Assembly: GCF_004569295.1 (NCBI RefSeq)
Contig: NZ_SPQC01000028.1
Span: forward strand, 1 to 37,436
Direction of reading: 5' to 3'
DNA from: Rothia nasimurium
Lineage (GTDB): Bacteria; Actinomycetota; Actinomycetes; Actinomycetales; Micrococcaceae
Length of the DNA stretch: 37,436 nt
Below are positions 8,921 to 17,060 of the stretch, one piece after another. Under the pieces are notes generated by a model. The model was not told the DNA's origin. It searched no databases and worked only from the letters and a program-made list of their open reading frames with translations. Positions within the stretch are counted from its first letter, which is position 1; the number at the start of each line of letters is the position of its first letter. Made by a program: the position numbers and the translations under genes.

Positions 8921-10053
8921 GCACTGTAAAAGTTACCCGCGGCACCTTAGCCGACGGACGCGAAATCGTCTTCTTTGATGACTCTGAGCCCTACCTCTCC
9001 GGGAGGGCGACACGCACCATACACGACTCCCGCCCCTTGGAGCCTCGCACTTTACCGCCCCACGAGGCGGCCTGCATACGCGTTGACCCCCTCACCGGTG
9101 ACTCAGTTACTATTGCTGCCCACCGCAACAACCGCACCTTCCTCCCCCCAGATGACGAAGACCCCCTGGCACCATCAGGAGCTGGATCAGTACCCGGTGA
9201 AATTCCCGAATCAACCTACGATGTTGTCGTCTTTGAGAATCGTTTCCCCTCGCTGCAGGGGCCACTGGAAGACCTCCACGATGAACCCCTTTTCAAAGAA
9301 ACCACCCCTGGCGGACGGTGCGAAGTCGTAAGTTTCACCCCTGACCAGTACGGCTCTTTTGGCACCCTGAGCTACGAACGGGCTCGCACAGTAGTTGAAG
9401 CCTGGACCCATCGGACCAGGGAGCTTTCAGCGCGCGAAGGCATCGCCCAGGTATTTCCCTTTGAAAATCGGGGTGAAGAAATCGGAGTGACACTCCCCCA
9501 CCCACACGGGCAGATTTATGCCTACCCCTACCTACCCTCATACACTGCTCAATTGGTACGCCAAGCAAATATCTGGGCCGCAACGACCGGTGGCGACCTA
9601 CTGGGAGATGTACTAGCTGCTGAGTTAGAGAAAGGTGACCGCATCATTGCAGAAACAGAGCACTTTGTGGCTTATGTTCCTTACGCTGCTAAGTGGCCGG
9701 TTGAGTTTATGGTTGTTCCCCGACGTGCTGCCCGTGATTTCACGGAGCTCACTGAAGAAGAGAAGGACGAGCTAACCGCTCTCTACTTAGACCTCCTAGG
9801 TCGTCTAGATCGCTTCTTCGAAGGTGTCGACCAACTACCCTACATATCCGCATGGCATCAGGCCCCTCTCATCAACGGAGAAAATATCTCCCGTATGTAC
9901 CTTCATGTCTTCTCGCTTATGCGCTCTCCCGGCAAAATGAAGTATCTCGCTGGGTCGGAATCAGCTATGGCTGCTTGGGTCAGTGACACCACCCCCGAAC
10001 GTATCGCCGCCCGTCTGTGCGACATAGCGCAGCCCAAAGCAGAGGAGAAATAA
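8917..10053 (+). CDS. galT: Galactose-1-phosphate uridylyltransferase
   Basis: GalT transfers UMP from UDP-glucose to galactose-1-phosphate in the Leloir pathway. The active-site HPHGQIYAYPY lies near residues 195-205, with the second His being the nucleophile. VFENRFPSL and the late segment HQAPL are also typical of the family. Length 378 is normal. It starts inside the end of deoR and ends at the galK start (TAATG), so the three genes form one transcription unit. It handles galactose-1-phosphate formed by GalK from alpha-galactosidase products. Confidence 0.92.
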   Translation: MSTVKVTRGTLADGREIVFFDDSEPYLSGRATRTIHDSRPLEPRTLPPHEAACIRVDPLTGDSVTIAAHRNNRTFLPPDDEDPLAPSGAGSVPGEIPESTYDVVVFENRFPSLQGPLEDLHDEPLFKETTPGGRCEVVSFTPDQYGSFGTLSYERARTVVEAWTHRTRELSAREGIAQVFPFENRGEEIGVTLPHPHGQIYAYPYLPSYTAQLVRQANIWAATTGGDLLGDVLAAELEKGDRIIAETEHFVAYVPYAAKWPVEFMVVPRRAARDFTELTEEEKDELTALYLDLLGRLDRFFEGVDQLPYISAWHQAPLINGENISRMYLHVFSLMRSPGKMKYLAGSESAMAAWVSDTTPERIAARLCDIAQPKAEEK

Positions 10054-11381
10054 TGCCTGCGGTGTGGAAGAAAACTATATCTGCCCCCGCGCTCATTCAG
10101 AGCGTTACCGAACGGTTCAGTTCAGTCTTTGACGCTCAGCCTACCGGAGTATATTCAGCGCCGGGGCGAGCTAACCTCCTTGGCGAGCACATTGACTACT
10201 GCGGGGGCACGGTTCTTCCCTTTGCCCTACCTCAGCGCACCTATGTTGCTATGTCTCCTCGCCAAGATGGTCAGATCCGGGCTGTAACAGCTCAGGGAGA
10301 TGCTGGAGCAGCCACCGGTCAGGGCATCAAAACTATTGCCTTCAGCAAGGTATCTCCTGGAGCCTTAAGCGGCTGGTTATCGTATATAGCCGGGGTTCCC
10401 TGGGCGATGGACGCCGAAAACCAGGGTGATTTTACTGGCTTTGGGGCAGATATCGCTATTGATTCCTCTGTTCCGCTGGGTGCTGGGCTATCGTCGTCAG
10501 CAGCTCTAGAATGCGCTGTGGCATTGGGAATCGATGACCTATTATCAGCCCAAGATTCTACTCGCGAGCGCCTTGCATCTTCAGACGCTGGCAGGGCAGC
10601 ACTAGCTACTGCAACAATTCGTGCGGAAAACGAAATTGCTGGGGCATCAACAGGTGGCATGGACCAGTCCATTTCATTGCGTGCGTCCGAGGGTGCTGTT
10701 CTTGCTATTGATTGCCGTGACTTCTCAACCCGACCCTTGACTATCGATATGGAATCAGCGGGTCTGGCAATTCTCATTATGGATACTCGTGCCCACCATA
10801 ACCTTTCAGATGGGCAGTACGCAGCTCGGCGGGCATCCACGGAGGTAGCGAAAGATGTTCTAGGTCTAGCAAGTCTGCGCGATGCGTTTGAGGCCACCCC
10901 AACCTTGGCAAAGGCTGAGGCTCTGTTGGCCGACTGGGACGCCCGCGTTCGCACGCTGTCTCTGCCCGAAGGAACCGACCCGGCTACGATGCGAGACGCT
11001 TTAGAGCATGTCTGGACTGAAATCGCCCGAGTTGAAGAGTGCATCTCGCTTTTTGAAGATCCGCAGCAGGTTCCAGCCAATGCCTGGGAAAGTCTCGGGG
11101 GTCTGCTGAACGACTCGCATGATTCTCTGCGGTACCGCTATAAGGTCTCGTGCGATGAGCTTGATGTGGCTGTTGAAGCGGCGCGGGCCGCTGGCGCATT
11201 AGGTGCCCGCATGACCGGTGGCGGGTTCGGGGGATCGGCAATCGCTTTGGTTCGTCAGAACGAAATCACAGATGTAGCGGATTCAGTTGCTAACGCCTTC
11301 GATAAAGCTGGTTTTGATGCCCCAGAATTCCTGGTGGCTTCTCCGTCCGCCCCCGCTCACGCCGAGCCTGCGAAGCCTTAA
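10053..11381 (+). CDS. galK: Galactokinase
   Basis: GalK phosphorylates galactose at C1 with ATP. The galactokinase signature GRANLLGEHIDYCGG is near residue 36, the GHMP ATP loop PLGAGLSSSAALECA near 145 and the C-terminal GGGFGGSAIAL near 388. The 442-residue length is slightly above the usual 380-400. I chose the ATG at 10053, which overlaps the galT stop and has AGAGGAG upstream; an in-frame upstream ATG at 10017 lies inside galT and lacks a site. No galE follows, so the epimerase must be encoded elsewhere. Confidence 0.92.
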   Translation: MPAVWKKTISAPALIQSVTERFSSVFDAQPTGVYSAPGRANLLGEHIDYCGGTVLPFALPQRTYVAMSPRQDGQIRAVTAQGDAGAATGQGIKTIAFSKVSPGALSGWLSYIAGVPWAMDAENQGDFTGFGADIAIDSSVPLGAGLSSSAALECAVALGIDDLLSAQDSTRERLASSDAGRAALATATIRAENEIAGASTGGMDQSISLRASEGAVLAIDCRDFSTRPLTIDMESAGLAILIMDTRAHHNLSDGQYAARRASTEVAKDVLGLASLRDAFEATPTLAKAEALLADWDARVRTLSLPEGTDPATMRDALEHVWTEIARVEECISLFEDPQQVPANAWESLGGLLNDSHDSLRYRYKVSCDELDVAVEAARAAGALGARMTGGGFGGSAIALVRQNEITDVADSVANAFDKAGFDAPEFLVASPSAPAHAEPAKP

Positions 11382-11395
11382 GAATAGCTGCGCCT

Positions 11396-11423
11396 GCCCC
11401 TGGGGATAGGCCGCATCAGGGGC
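11396..11423. terminator. Weak hairpin between convergent galK and membrane-protein gene
   Basis: GCCCCTG (11396-11402) and CAGGGGC (11417-11423) pair across 14 bases between two converging genes. There is no clear T run, so termination activity is uncertain. Confidence 0.3.
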
Positions 11424-11439
11424 GAAGCGAGCTCATCCT

Positions 11440-11832
11440 CTAGGCGAAGGCGCCACTCACCCACATGATGAAAGTGACCGCCAGGAAGGCGAGCAGGGGA
11501 ACAGAAACTATAACGAGCACACCCAGAATGAGGGCGATAATTGCGGTTATTTTTTCTCTATTTTTCACAAAGAGGGCCCCTGTGCCGAACCCCATGGCAC
11601 CGAGCCAGGTAAACCCTGTGGGCAGAACTATTCTGAGTTCCCAGTTGAAAAAGATGAGGTTGACGAACCCTATACAGATCATGAGTAGCACCATCACGAG
11701 AGCGGTGAGGCCGTAGGGGTTGAGCTTGTTTGTCTCGTGGGGTGGGCGGACGCCGGTGGGCTGGGCGAGATGGGCCGGGGCAGTGGGCAGCGGATAGGGC
11801 TGATGTTCGGAGTGCCAATGTGTATTATTCAT
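11440..11832 (-). CDS. Small multi-helix membrane protein, function unknown
   Basis: A 130-residue product with a polar His/Pro-rich N-terminus (about 40 residues) is followed by about four hydrophobic segments: TALVMVLLMICIGFVNLIFF, a Gly-rich segment ending GTGALFV, and two near ITAIIALILGVLVIVSVPLL and AFLAVTFIMWV. I chose the ATG at 11832 because the frame upstream crosses the inverted-repeat promoter region. The ribosome site is weak. I recognise no family. It is divergent from the DUF805 gene and convergent with galK. Confidence 0.6.
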   Translation of the reverse strand: MNNTHWHSEHQPYPLPTAPAHLAQPTGVRPPHETNKLNPYGLTALVMVLLMICIGFVNLIFFNWELRIVLPTGFTWLGAMGFGTGALFVKNREKITAIIALILGVLVIVSVPLLAFLAVTFIMWVSGAFA

Positions 11833-11880
11833 GGCACCAGTATGGGAAAAAATTTTGGCCCCCACTAGGTCTTTTAGAAA

Positions 11881-11944
11881 TCTGTGGATAACTCCGGGGC
11901 GCCCGGCAGGTTTATGACCGAGCATTGCGAGAGTTATCCACAGA
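11881..11944. repeat. Inverted repeat containing two consensus DnaA-box sequences
   Basis: The 14-base arms TCTGTGGATAACTC (11881-11894) and GAGTTATCCACAGA (11931-11944) are perfect inverted copies, 36 bases apart. Each arm holds the TTATCCACA DnaA-box consensus. The repeat sits in the promoter gap between the small membrane protein and the DUF805 gene, so a regulatory role is as likely as any replication role. Confidence 0.7.
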
Positions 11945-12016
11945 CGCGCCGGTGAAAGCTGGCCCCTCACGTTTCCTCTGTAGAATATGGTAGACGGACT
12001 AACAAGGAGGTTTTCC

Positions 12017-12538
12017 GTGACTACCCCTCTTTTCTCTTCCCCTGAGCCTATTCCAGGAGCAAGCCCCCTTCTAGCAACACGTCGCATGTTCGCCAAGACC
12101 TTCACCTACTCGGGGCGGGCATCTCGTAGTGAGTTCTGGTGGCCCAATATGCTTGCCTTGAGTGTGCTGATGGCATGCGACATTGCGGCACGACGTTACG
12201 ACCGCTCCCGAAACCCTGATTCCTATACAGGGCCTCACAACAAGGATGCCTTCTGGCCCTTCCCTGATCGACCGGCCCCAGGCATGCCTGAGACGCAAGA
12301 AGAACAGGCAGCGCGTAAACAACGTTTTAACAGAGCTGAGATGACTTCCTTGGCTTTTAGTGCTCCGGCGCTTGTAGCACTCGGCGTGCCTACGTTGTCG
12401 CTTTCGGTTCGACGCCTCCATGATGCTAATTTGTCAGGTCATTGGATGTGGATTCATGCATTCCCTTTTATAGGTTCCCTCGCGGCCTTCGCACTCTCAG
12501 CCCTACCCAGCAACCCCAAGGGTAAGAGGTTTGACTAG
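12017..12538 (+). CDS. DUF805 family membrane protein
   Basis: The 173-residue product has the DUF805 hallmarks FTYSGRASRSEFWW near residues 35-48 and SVRRLHDANLSGHW near 133-146. Hydrophobic segments follow each motif, near 50-65, 112-130 and 147-165. Between them is a polar insert rich in Pro, Glu and Arg. I chose the GTG at 12017, which has AAGGAGG 6 bases upstream. DUF805 proteins are small inner-membrane proteins (YhaH type) of unknown function. The gene stands alone. Confidence 0.8.
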   Translation: MTTPLFSSPEPIPGASPLLATRRMFAKTFTYSGRASRSEFWWPNMLALSVLMACDIAARRYDRSRNPDSYTGPHNKDAFWPFPDRPAPGMPETQEEQAARKQRFNRAEMTSLAFSAPALVALGVPTLSLSVRRLHDANLSGHWMWIHAFPFIGSLAAFALSALPSNPKGKRFD

Positions 12539-12555
12539 AGCAAACGACTTTTAAC

Positions 12556-12590
12556 GAAAGAAAGCGAGCCAGCCGACTCGCCTTCTCCTC
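12556..12590. terminator. Imperfect hairpin between convergent DUF805 and tautomerase genes
   Basis: GCGAG (12564-12568) and CTCGC (12577-12581) form a short stem, flanked by A-rich and CTTCTC sequence. The segment AAGCGAGCCAGCC also occurs in the much better terminator at 31507-31539. Probably a bidirectional terminator, weakly supported. Confidence 0.4.
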
Positions 12591-12615
12591 CACTCAGAGG
12601 CAACATAGTGAGACA

Positions 12616-13020
12616 CTAGGCCTTGGGCACTCCCAGTTCCCCGGTAACATATTGGGCGACGCCGAAGCCGAAGGACCAATCGTAAAATGTGTTCTCAACA
12701 TAACCAATGAACACATCTTCACCAGCAATTCCCACCTGCCCCAGCTTCTCCGCTATACGAGCATAAAGTTCCTGCTTAGCCTCTGAGGAGCGACCTTCTT
12801 GGGTGAAAATCTGAATCACAACTACGCCCTCACTACGATCAAACCCCAGACCAGCATCTTCAGCAATAATTTCTCCGGGCTGATGACGATTGATGATCTG
12901 GAAACGGTCACGGACAGGGATGCCGTAGACCTCAACAATAGCTTCATGAACAGCATCCGCAACAGTACGAGCACGCTCGGGAGTATGAGATTCATTGAGG
13001 TCGATTCGAACAAGGGGCAT
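12616..13020 (-). CDS. Tautomerase-superfamily protein, malonate semialdehyde decarboxylase-like
   Basis: This 134-residue protein has the tautomerase hallmark of Pro directly after the initiator Met (MPLVRIDL), which becomes the catalytic N-terminal proline. From memory it follows malonate semialdehyde decarboxylase (MSAD) closely: DRFQ with Asp at mature position 37, HQPGE, EDAGLGFDRS, VEN and DWSFGFG...TGEL. The two Arg I recall at 73 and 75 in MSAD appear here as Gln and Gly, with Arg at 76, so the exact reaction is open. Malonate semialdehyde is an inositol breakdown product, and this promoter carries the same operator as the iol genes (13041-13087). An inositol-linked tautomerase or decarboxylase is therefore a reasonable inference. 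Confidence 0.82.
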   Translation of the reverse strand: MPLVRIDLNESHTPERARTVADAVHEAIVEVYGIPVRDRFQIINRHQPGEIIAEDAGLGFDRSEGVVVIQIFTQEGRSSEAKQELYARIAEKLGQVGIAGEDVFIGYVENTFYDWSFGFGVAQYVTGELGVPKA

Positions 13021-13042
13021 AGCTATACCTTCCCAGTAAAGA

Positions 13043-13087
13043 GTTTGTTAGGGCAATCTAAAGACTAAAGTTTGTCAGGACAAACTT
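13043..13087 (-). promoter_or_regulatory. Tautomerase promoter with two IolR-like operators
   Basis: A perfect 20-base palindrome AAGTTTGTCAGGACAAACTT lies at 13068-13087; its core TGTCCTGACA fits the operator I recall for Corynebacterium IolR (KGWCHTRACA). A second copy with one core mismatch, TGTTAGGGCA, is at 13046-13055. On the minus strand -35 TTGTCC (13078-13083), a 17-base spacer and -10 TAGATT (13055-13060) form a promoter overlapped by both sites. The gap is shared with the divergent GntR gene, so autoregulation is likely. Confidence 0.7.
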
Positions 13088-13222
13088 CAAGATATTTCTT
13101 AGCATTCAAGAGACAGGATCCCCAGTAAAACAACTTCAAACACTAAGAACAGCAGCCCAATATGCGATAAAATCTTTTTGTCCATACAAACTGACAAGTT
13201 GCATCACACATTAGAAAAGTAC

Positions 13223-13960
13223 ATGGCCCCCTTATCCTCCATCAGCATCGATCGCACATCACCTATCCCCCTTTATCACCAGCTCGTTAGCGAAATTAAA
13301 ACCGCTATCTCTACCGGAGAGCTCACTGCTGGCACCATGCTGCCCAATGAACTCGATATCGCAGCGCAGCTCCACCTCTCTCGTCCCACCGTCCGCAAGA
13401 CCATGGATGAGCTCGTCCGCGCAGGTTTACTTGTACGGAAACGAGGGGTAGGCACTCAGGTTGTATCCAACGAAATTCGTCGTCCGCTCACTTTATCCTC
13501 CCTGTATACCGACCTAGCCCTCTCCGGTGTCATTCCCAGTACTAAAGTTCTAGAGCTTAACGTTGTTCCAGCTCCACACGATATTGCCACCGAGCTCAAT
13601 CTGACAGAGAATGCCGATGTCTACCACATCCTCCGTCTAAGACTAGAAAATAACCAACCACTCGCCATTATGGAGAACTGGATTCCTGCGAACCTGGGAA
13701 CTATTGACAAAGCAGACCTTGAAAAACAGGGACTCTATGACACCCTCCGCGCCCGGGGCGTCACATTCTCCCTCGCGCACCAAACGGTAAGTGCCACTAT
13801 TGCTAATGAGTTTCAGGCTGCAACTCTCACCACCAACGTTGGTGCACCTCTGGTGCAGATGAAACGTACTGCCCTTGATGACATAGGAATCCGCGTAGAA
13901 ACCGGCATGCACGTCTACCGTGCCGACCTCTACTCATTCGAAATGACACTCTCTAGCTGA
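13223..13960 (+). CDS. GntR-family regulator with UTRA domain, likely inositol regulator (IolR-like)
   Basis: The winged-helix GntR domain covers about residues 10-75 (PIPLYHQLVSEIKTAISTGE, LHLSRPTVRKTMDELVRAGL, RKRGVGTQV). The UTRA effector-binding domain occupies the rest (FQAATLTTNVGAPLVQMKRT near the end). I chose the ATG at 13223, giving 245 residues and the usual short N-terminus before the helix-turn-helix; a TTG at 13178 is an alternative. Ribosome sites are weak for both. It starts the plus-strand iol arm, 55 bases before iolB. TGTCCTRACA-type operators near it and at other iol promoters suggest that it represses the island in the absence of an inositol intermediate. Confidence 0.82.
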   Translation: MAPLSSISIDRTSPIPLYHQLVSEIKTAISTGELTAGTMLPNELDIAAQLHLSRPTVRKTMDELVRAGLLVRKRGVGTQVVSNEIRRPLTLSSLYTDLALSGVIPSTKVLELNVVPAPHDIATELNLTENADVYHILRLRLENNQPLAIMENWIPANLGTIDKADLEKQGLYDTLRARGVTFSLAHQTVSATIANEFQAATLTTNVGAPLVQMKRTALDDIGIRVETGMHVYRADLYSFEMTLSS

Positions 13961-14015
13961 CCTCCCTCTTCTACCACCATCACTTTTGAACAACGACTGA
14001 TAAAAGGAGCGCATC

Positions 14016-14903
14016 ATGACACAGTGGTTCTATCCCGCAGGCACAGCTACTAGCGACCACTGGGACCTTTCCCTAGGAACCCACGACTCACCCACCGTTG
14101 TTGATGGGTGGGCACATACTGGCATTAAGACCGCTACGTTTACTAATCAGCCCATCACCCTCAACGCGGCCAGCGAGGAACGTATCATTGTACCGCTCAC
14201 TGGCTCCGTCACCGTCCATGTTGACGGTGCAACTTATGAATTAGCTGGTCGTGAATCTGTATTCCACGGACCAGCAGACGTCCTCTATACCGGCATCAAC
14301 CGCGAAGTGACTCTTAGCGGCAATCAAGGCGTACGTGTTGCTATCGCCACTGCCCCCGCTAGAGTCGAGTATCCCATTCGCCACCTTACGAAGGACGAAA
14401 TTCCCGTCGAACTACGAGGCGCAGGCAACTGCTCCCGCCAAGTTCATAACTTCGGCACCCCAGCCACTTTAGAAGCAGACCGATTTATTGTCTGTGAGGT
14501 TATTACGCCTGCTGGAAACTGGTCTTCTTACCCTCCTCATAAACATGACGAGGAAAAAGAGAGTGAAACCGCATTAGAAGAAATCTACTACTTTGAGACC
14601 CGCCCCACAACGGGTGCCCCAGCCGAGGCCCAGGATGCTATCGGTTACCAGCGTGTCTACGCCTCTGATGAGCGACCTATCGACATTAACGAGGAGGTAC
14701 GTACTGGCGACGTCATCCTCGTACCCTACGGTTGGCATGGCCCAGCTATGGCGGCACCAGGATACGACCTCTATTACCTCAACGTCATGGCTGGTCCTGG
14801 TCGCGTACGAGACTGGCTGATTTCTGACGATCCTCACCATGGCTGGGTTCGTTCCACATGGGAGGGCACTGATATTGATCCGCGCCTGCCTTACACAGCC
14901 TAA
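14016..14903 (+). CDS. iolB: 5-deoxy-glucuronate isomerase
   Basis: IolB converts 5-deoxy-D-glucuronate to 2-deoxy-5-keto-D-gluconate, the isomerisation step of myo-inositol breakdown. The 295-residue bicupin shows SYPPHKHDEE near 170-179, EEIYYFETRP near 188 and PYGWHGPAMAAPGYDLYYLN near 239-258, which supply metal ligands in the family. AAAGGAG precedes the ATG. It lies between the GntR gene and the TauE-type transporter. Confidence 0.92.
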   Translation: MTQWFYPAGTATSDHWDLSLGTHDSPTVVDGWAHTGIKTATFTNQPITLNAASEERIIVPLTGSVTVHVDGATYELAGRESVFHGPADVLYTGINREVTLSGNQGVRVAIATAPARVEYPIRHLTKDEIPVELRGAGNCSRQVHNFGTPATLEADRFIVCEVITPAGNWSSYPPHKHDEEKESETALEEIYYFETRPTTGAPAEAQDAIGYQRVYASDERPIDINEEVRTGDVILVPYGWHGPAMAAPGYDLYYLNVMAGPGRVRDWLISDDPHHGWVRSTWEGTDIDPRLPYTA

Positions 14904-14946
14904 GACTACATAACTACGCACCTTATCCGCTGTTGAGGGTGGGATC

Positions 14947-15744
14947 GTGGACCTATTTGCATACTACAGAGTAGGAGGTACTGTGCTACCGGAGTTATCA
15001 ACTGTCGCATGGTCATGTCTCGGTGTGGGTGCCTTCCTAGTGGGTATATCTAAGACGGCAATTCCCGGATTTAATACGGTGTCAGTAGCTCTGTTTGCGT
15101 CCATTCTTCCAGCCAAAATCTCTACGGGCGCATTGTTGATTCTGCTGATGGTAGGGGATATTTTTGCCATCTTGGTCTACCGCAAACATGCTCATTGGCT
15201 CACTTTGATACGTATGGTGCCTGCAGTACTCTTGGGCCTGATAGTAGGTGCCCTCTTTCTTCACTTTGCCTCAGACACCGGAGTAAAGCGTGGCATTGGT
15301 GCACTATTACTTATGTTGATGGGGGCAACACTGTGGCAGCGTTATCATGCAGTAAAGCCCATCGCTACTGAAGAAGAGTCCAGTATCAACCGTGTTATAG
15401 CAACAACCTTTTTCGGCGGCTTAGGTGGCTTCACGACTATGGTTGCCAACTCAGGTGGTCCGGTTATGAGTATGTACTTTTTGACAGCGCGGTTTCCAGT
15501 TCAAACTTTTCTGGGTACTGCTGCTTGGTTCTTCGCTGTAATGAACTTAGCCAAACTACCCTTTTCGATAGGACTGGGAATCGTGAACGTCAGCACCCTG
15601 ACTCTAGATGCTGTGCTTGTACCCGCGGTACTTGCTGGGGCCTGGTGCGGATGGCGTTTCGCCGCTTACATGAGTCAGCAGTTCTTCGATCGAGCAGTTA
15701 TTGCCATGACTACTTTAGGGGCGCTCTGGCTGATGGTGGGGTAA
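14947..15744 (+). CDS. TauE/SafE-family membrane transporter
   Basis: A 265-residue protein with about eight hydrophobic helices in two similar halves, as in the sulfite exporter TauE/SafE family. The first half holds GISKTAIPGFNTVSVALFA and the second GGLGGFTTMVANSGGPVMSM, the repeated family motif. The GTG at 14947 follows GAGGGTGGG; a second GTG at 14983 has a stronger AGGAGG just 4 bases upstream and may be the real start. Family members move sulfite, sulfoacetate or other small organic anions. Its place 43 bases after iolB suggests transport of an anionic intermediate, but the substrate is unknown. Confidence 0.85.
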   Translation: MDLFAYYRVGGTVLPELSTVAWSCLGVGAFLVGISKTAIPGFNTVSVALFASILPAKISTGALLILLMVGDIFAILVYRKHAHWLTLIRMVPAVLLGLIVGALFLHFASDTGVKRGIGALLLMLMGATLWQRYHAVKPIATEEESSINRVIATTFFGGLGGFTTMVANSGGPVMSMYFLTARFPVQTFLGTAAWFFAVMNLAKLPFSIGLGIVNVSTLTLDAVLVPAVLAGAWCGWRFAAYMSQQFFDRAVIAMTTLGALWLMVG

Positions 15745-15763
15745 GCCCTACGTGAGTAACGGA

Positions 15764-15797
15764 TTGTCAGGACGACAAATCATTTCGTCCTTGTCGT
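15764..15797 (+). promoter_or_regulatory. IolR-like operator and hairpin before oxidoreductase gene
   Basis: TTGTCAGGACGACAA at 15764-15778 is a near match to the TGTCCTGACA operator (one core mismatch). ACGACAA (15772-15778) and TTGTCGT (15791-15797) also form an inverted pair across 12 bases. GAAAGGA and a GTG start follow. No convincing -35/-10 pair was found. Confidence 0.5.
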
Positions 15798-15817
15798 ATA
15801 TATGAAAGGAAAGCTCA

Positions 15818-17027
15818 GTGACAGAGCAGAAAACTATCAATGTAGGGCTTATTAGCGTAGGTTGGATGGGGAAAGTTCATACTCGAGCCTATTCCACCGT
15901 GCCGCAGCTTTACCCCCGAGCTGGGCATCAGGACTCGTCTACTCCAAGCAGCTGATACGTCTCATGAGCGGGTTCGGTATGCCATAGACGTACTGGGCTA
16001 TGAAGCAGGTACTACCAACTATCAAGATATTCTCAAAAACCCTGATATAGACGTCGTTTCAATCTGTGCCCCTAATTTTCTCCACGCAGAAATGGGTAAA
16101 GCAGCGGCTGAGGCTGGTAAGTCATTCTGGATTGAAAAACCTGTAGGTCGTTCAGCTGAAGAGACCCTAGAAGTGGCCAACGCAGCCTCCCGCGCAAGCG
16201 TAACCACCGCTGTTGGTTTCAACTACCGTTCCGCCCCAGCGATTGAGTACGCACGAAACCTTATTGCAGAGGGCAAGCTAGGCACTATCACTAACGTACG
16301 CGGCGCTTTCTTTGCCGACTATTCCTCAGAACCTAACGGTGCCCTCTCCTGGCGTTTTATCCGTGATCTCGCCGGTAGCGGCGTCCTAGGTGATCTTATG
16401 GGGCATCTGGCAGATCTTACCCACTACCTGGTGGGCCCCATCCAAGAGGTCTCAGCCCTAACCAAAACGGTCTACACCGAACGCCCCAAACTTCCCATGG
16501 GTTCTGCCACCCACTTTGCCGTCATCGAGAACGGTGATATGGCGGCCGTTGAAAATGAAGACTATGCCGGTTTGTTAGTGAACTTCGCAGGAGGTGCTGT
16601 AGGCACGCTCGAAGCTTCACGTGTCTCCGTTGGTCCGCGTGCCGAATACTCCATTGAAATTTATGGAACCGAGGGTTCTTTGCGCTGGGACTTTCAGCGC
16701 ATGAACGAGCTACAGCTTGCCCTGCGTAGTGCAGGCGCCACCATTGGATATACCACGATTTACGCTGGATCCGAGTTTGGCGACTTCTCACGCTTCCAGC
16801 CAGGAGCCGGTACTTCTATGGGCTACGATGACCTCAAAGTCATTGAAGCATACAAGTTTCTTAAAGCCTTCACAGGCGGTGAACAACTCCACGCGGATGT
16901 ACGAGATGCCCTGCTCGCAAACCGTGTTGTTTCTGCGGCTGAGAAATCGTCAGAAACCCGTATGTGGGAGCCCGTCGAACCGGTTACTGGCACAAGTAGC
17001 GCTGGTGCCGATATCAGTATTCGCTAA
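15818..17027 (+). pseudogene. Gfo/Idh/MocA oxidoreductase with single-base frameshift
   Basis: Members oxidise inositols or related sugars with NAD(P). A GTG at 15818 behind GAAAGGAAAGC opens VTEQKTINVGLISVGWMGKV, the NAD-binding Rossmann start, but the frame stops after 45 codons. Removing one C from the run CCCCC at 15913-15917 gives YPELGIRTRLLQAADTSHER and joins the remaining frame to 17027, for about 402 residues. The downstream part has NPDIDVVSICAPNFLHAE, the EKPVG motif and a full C-terminal domain. Either the gene is broken or the base is a sequencing error. Starting at the internal ATG 16092 would lose the cofactor-binding site. It lies between the TauE and LacI genes. No exact substrate can be assigned. 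Confidence 0.85.
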
Positions 17028-17040
17028 AGCTTATCTAAGG

Positions 17041-17054
17041 TTGAACCGGGGTAT
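17041..17054. promoter_or_regulatory. Possible LacI-type half operator before the lacI-family gene
   Basis: TTGAACCG at 17041-17048 is the reverse complement of half of the TTGGAACGGTTCAA site at 30384-30397. It lies 12 bases before the regulator start, so autoregulation is possible. The other half is not conserved. Confidence 0.3.
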
Positions 17055-17060
17055 GCCACA

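Noticed and set aside
10319-11080. 253-codon antisense frame in galK
   Set aside because: It is a shadow of the galactokinase codons; the translation has repetitive Ala/Arg/Ser content and no motif.
11881-11944. Replication origin, because of the DnaA boxes
   Set aside because: Only two boxes are present, with no A+T-rich unwinding region and no dnaA, dnaN or parAB genes nearby; the other pair at 35309 lies in a similar promoter setting.
13178-13222. TTG start for the GntR regulator
   Set aside because: A TTG at 13178 lengthens the protein by 15 residues but has no ribosome site and overlaps an operator-like TTGTCCATACAA; the ATG at 13223 fits the usual N-terminus better.
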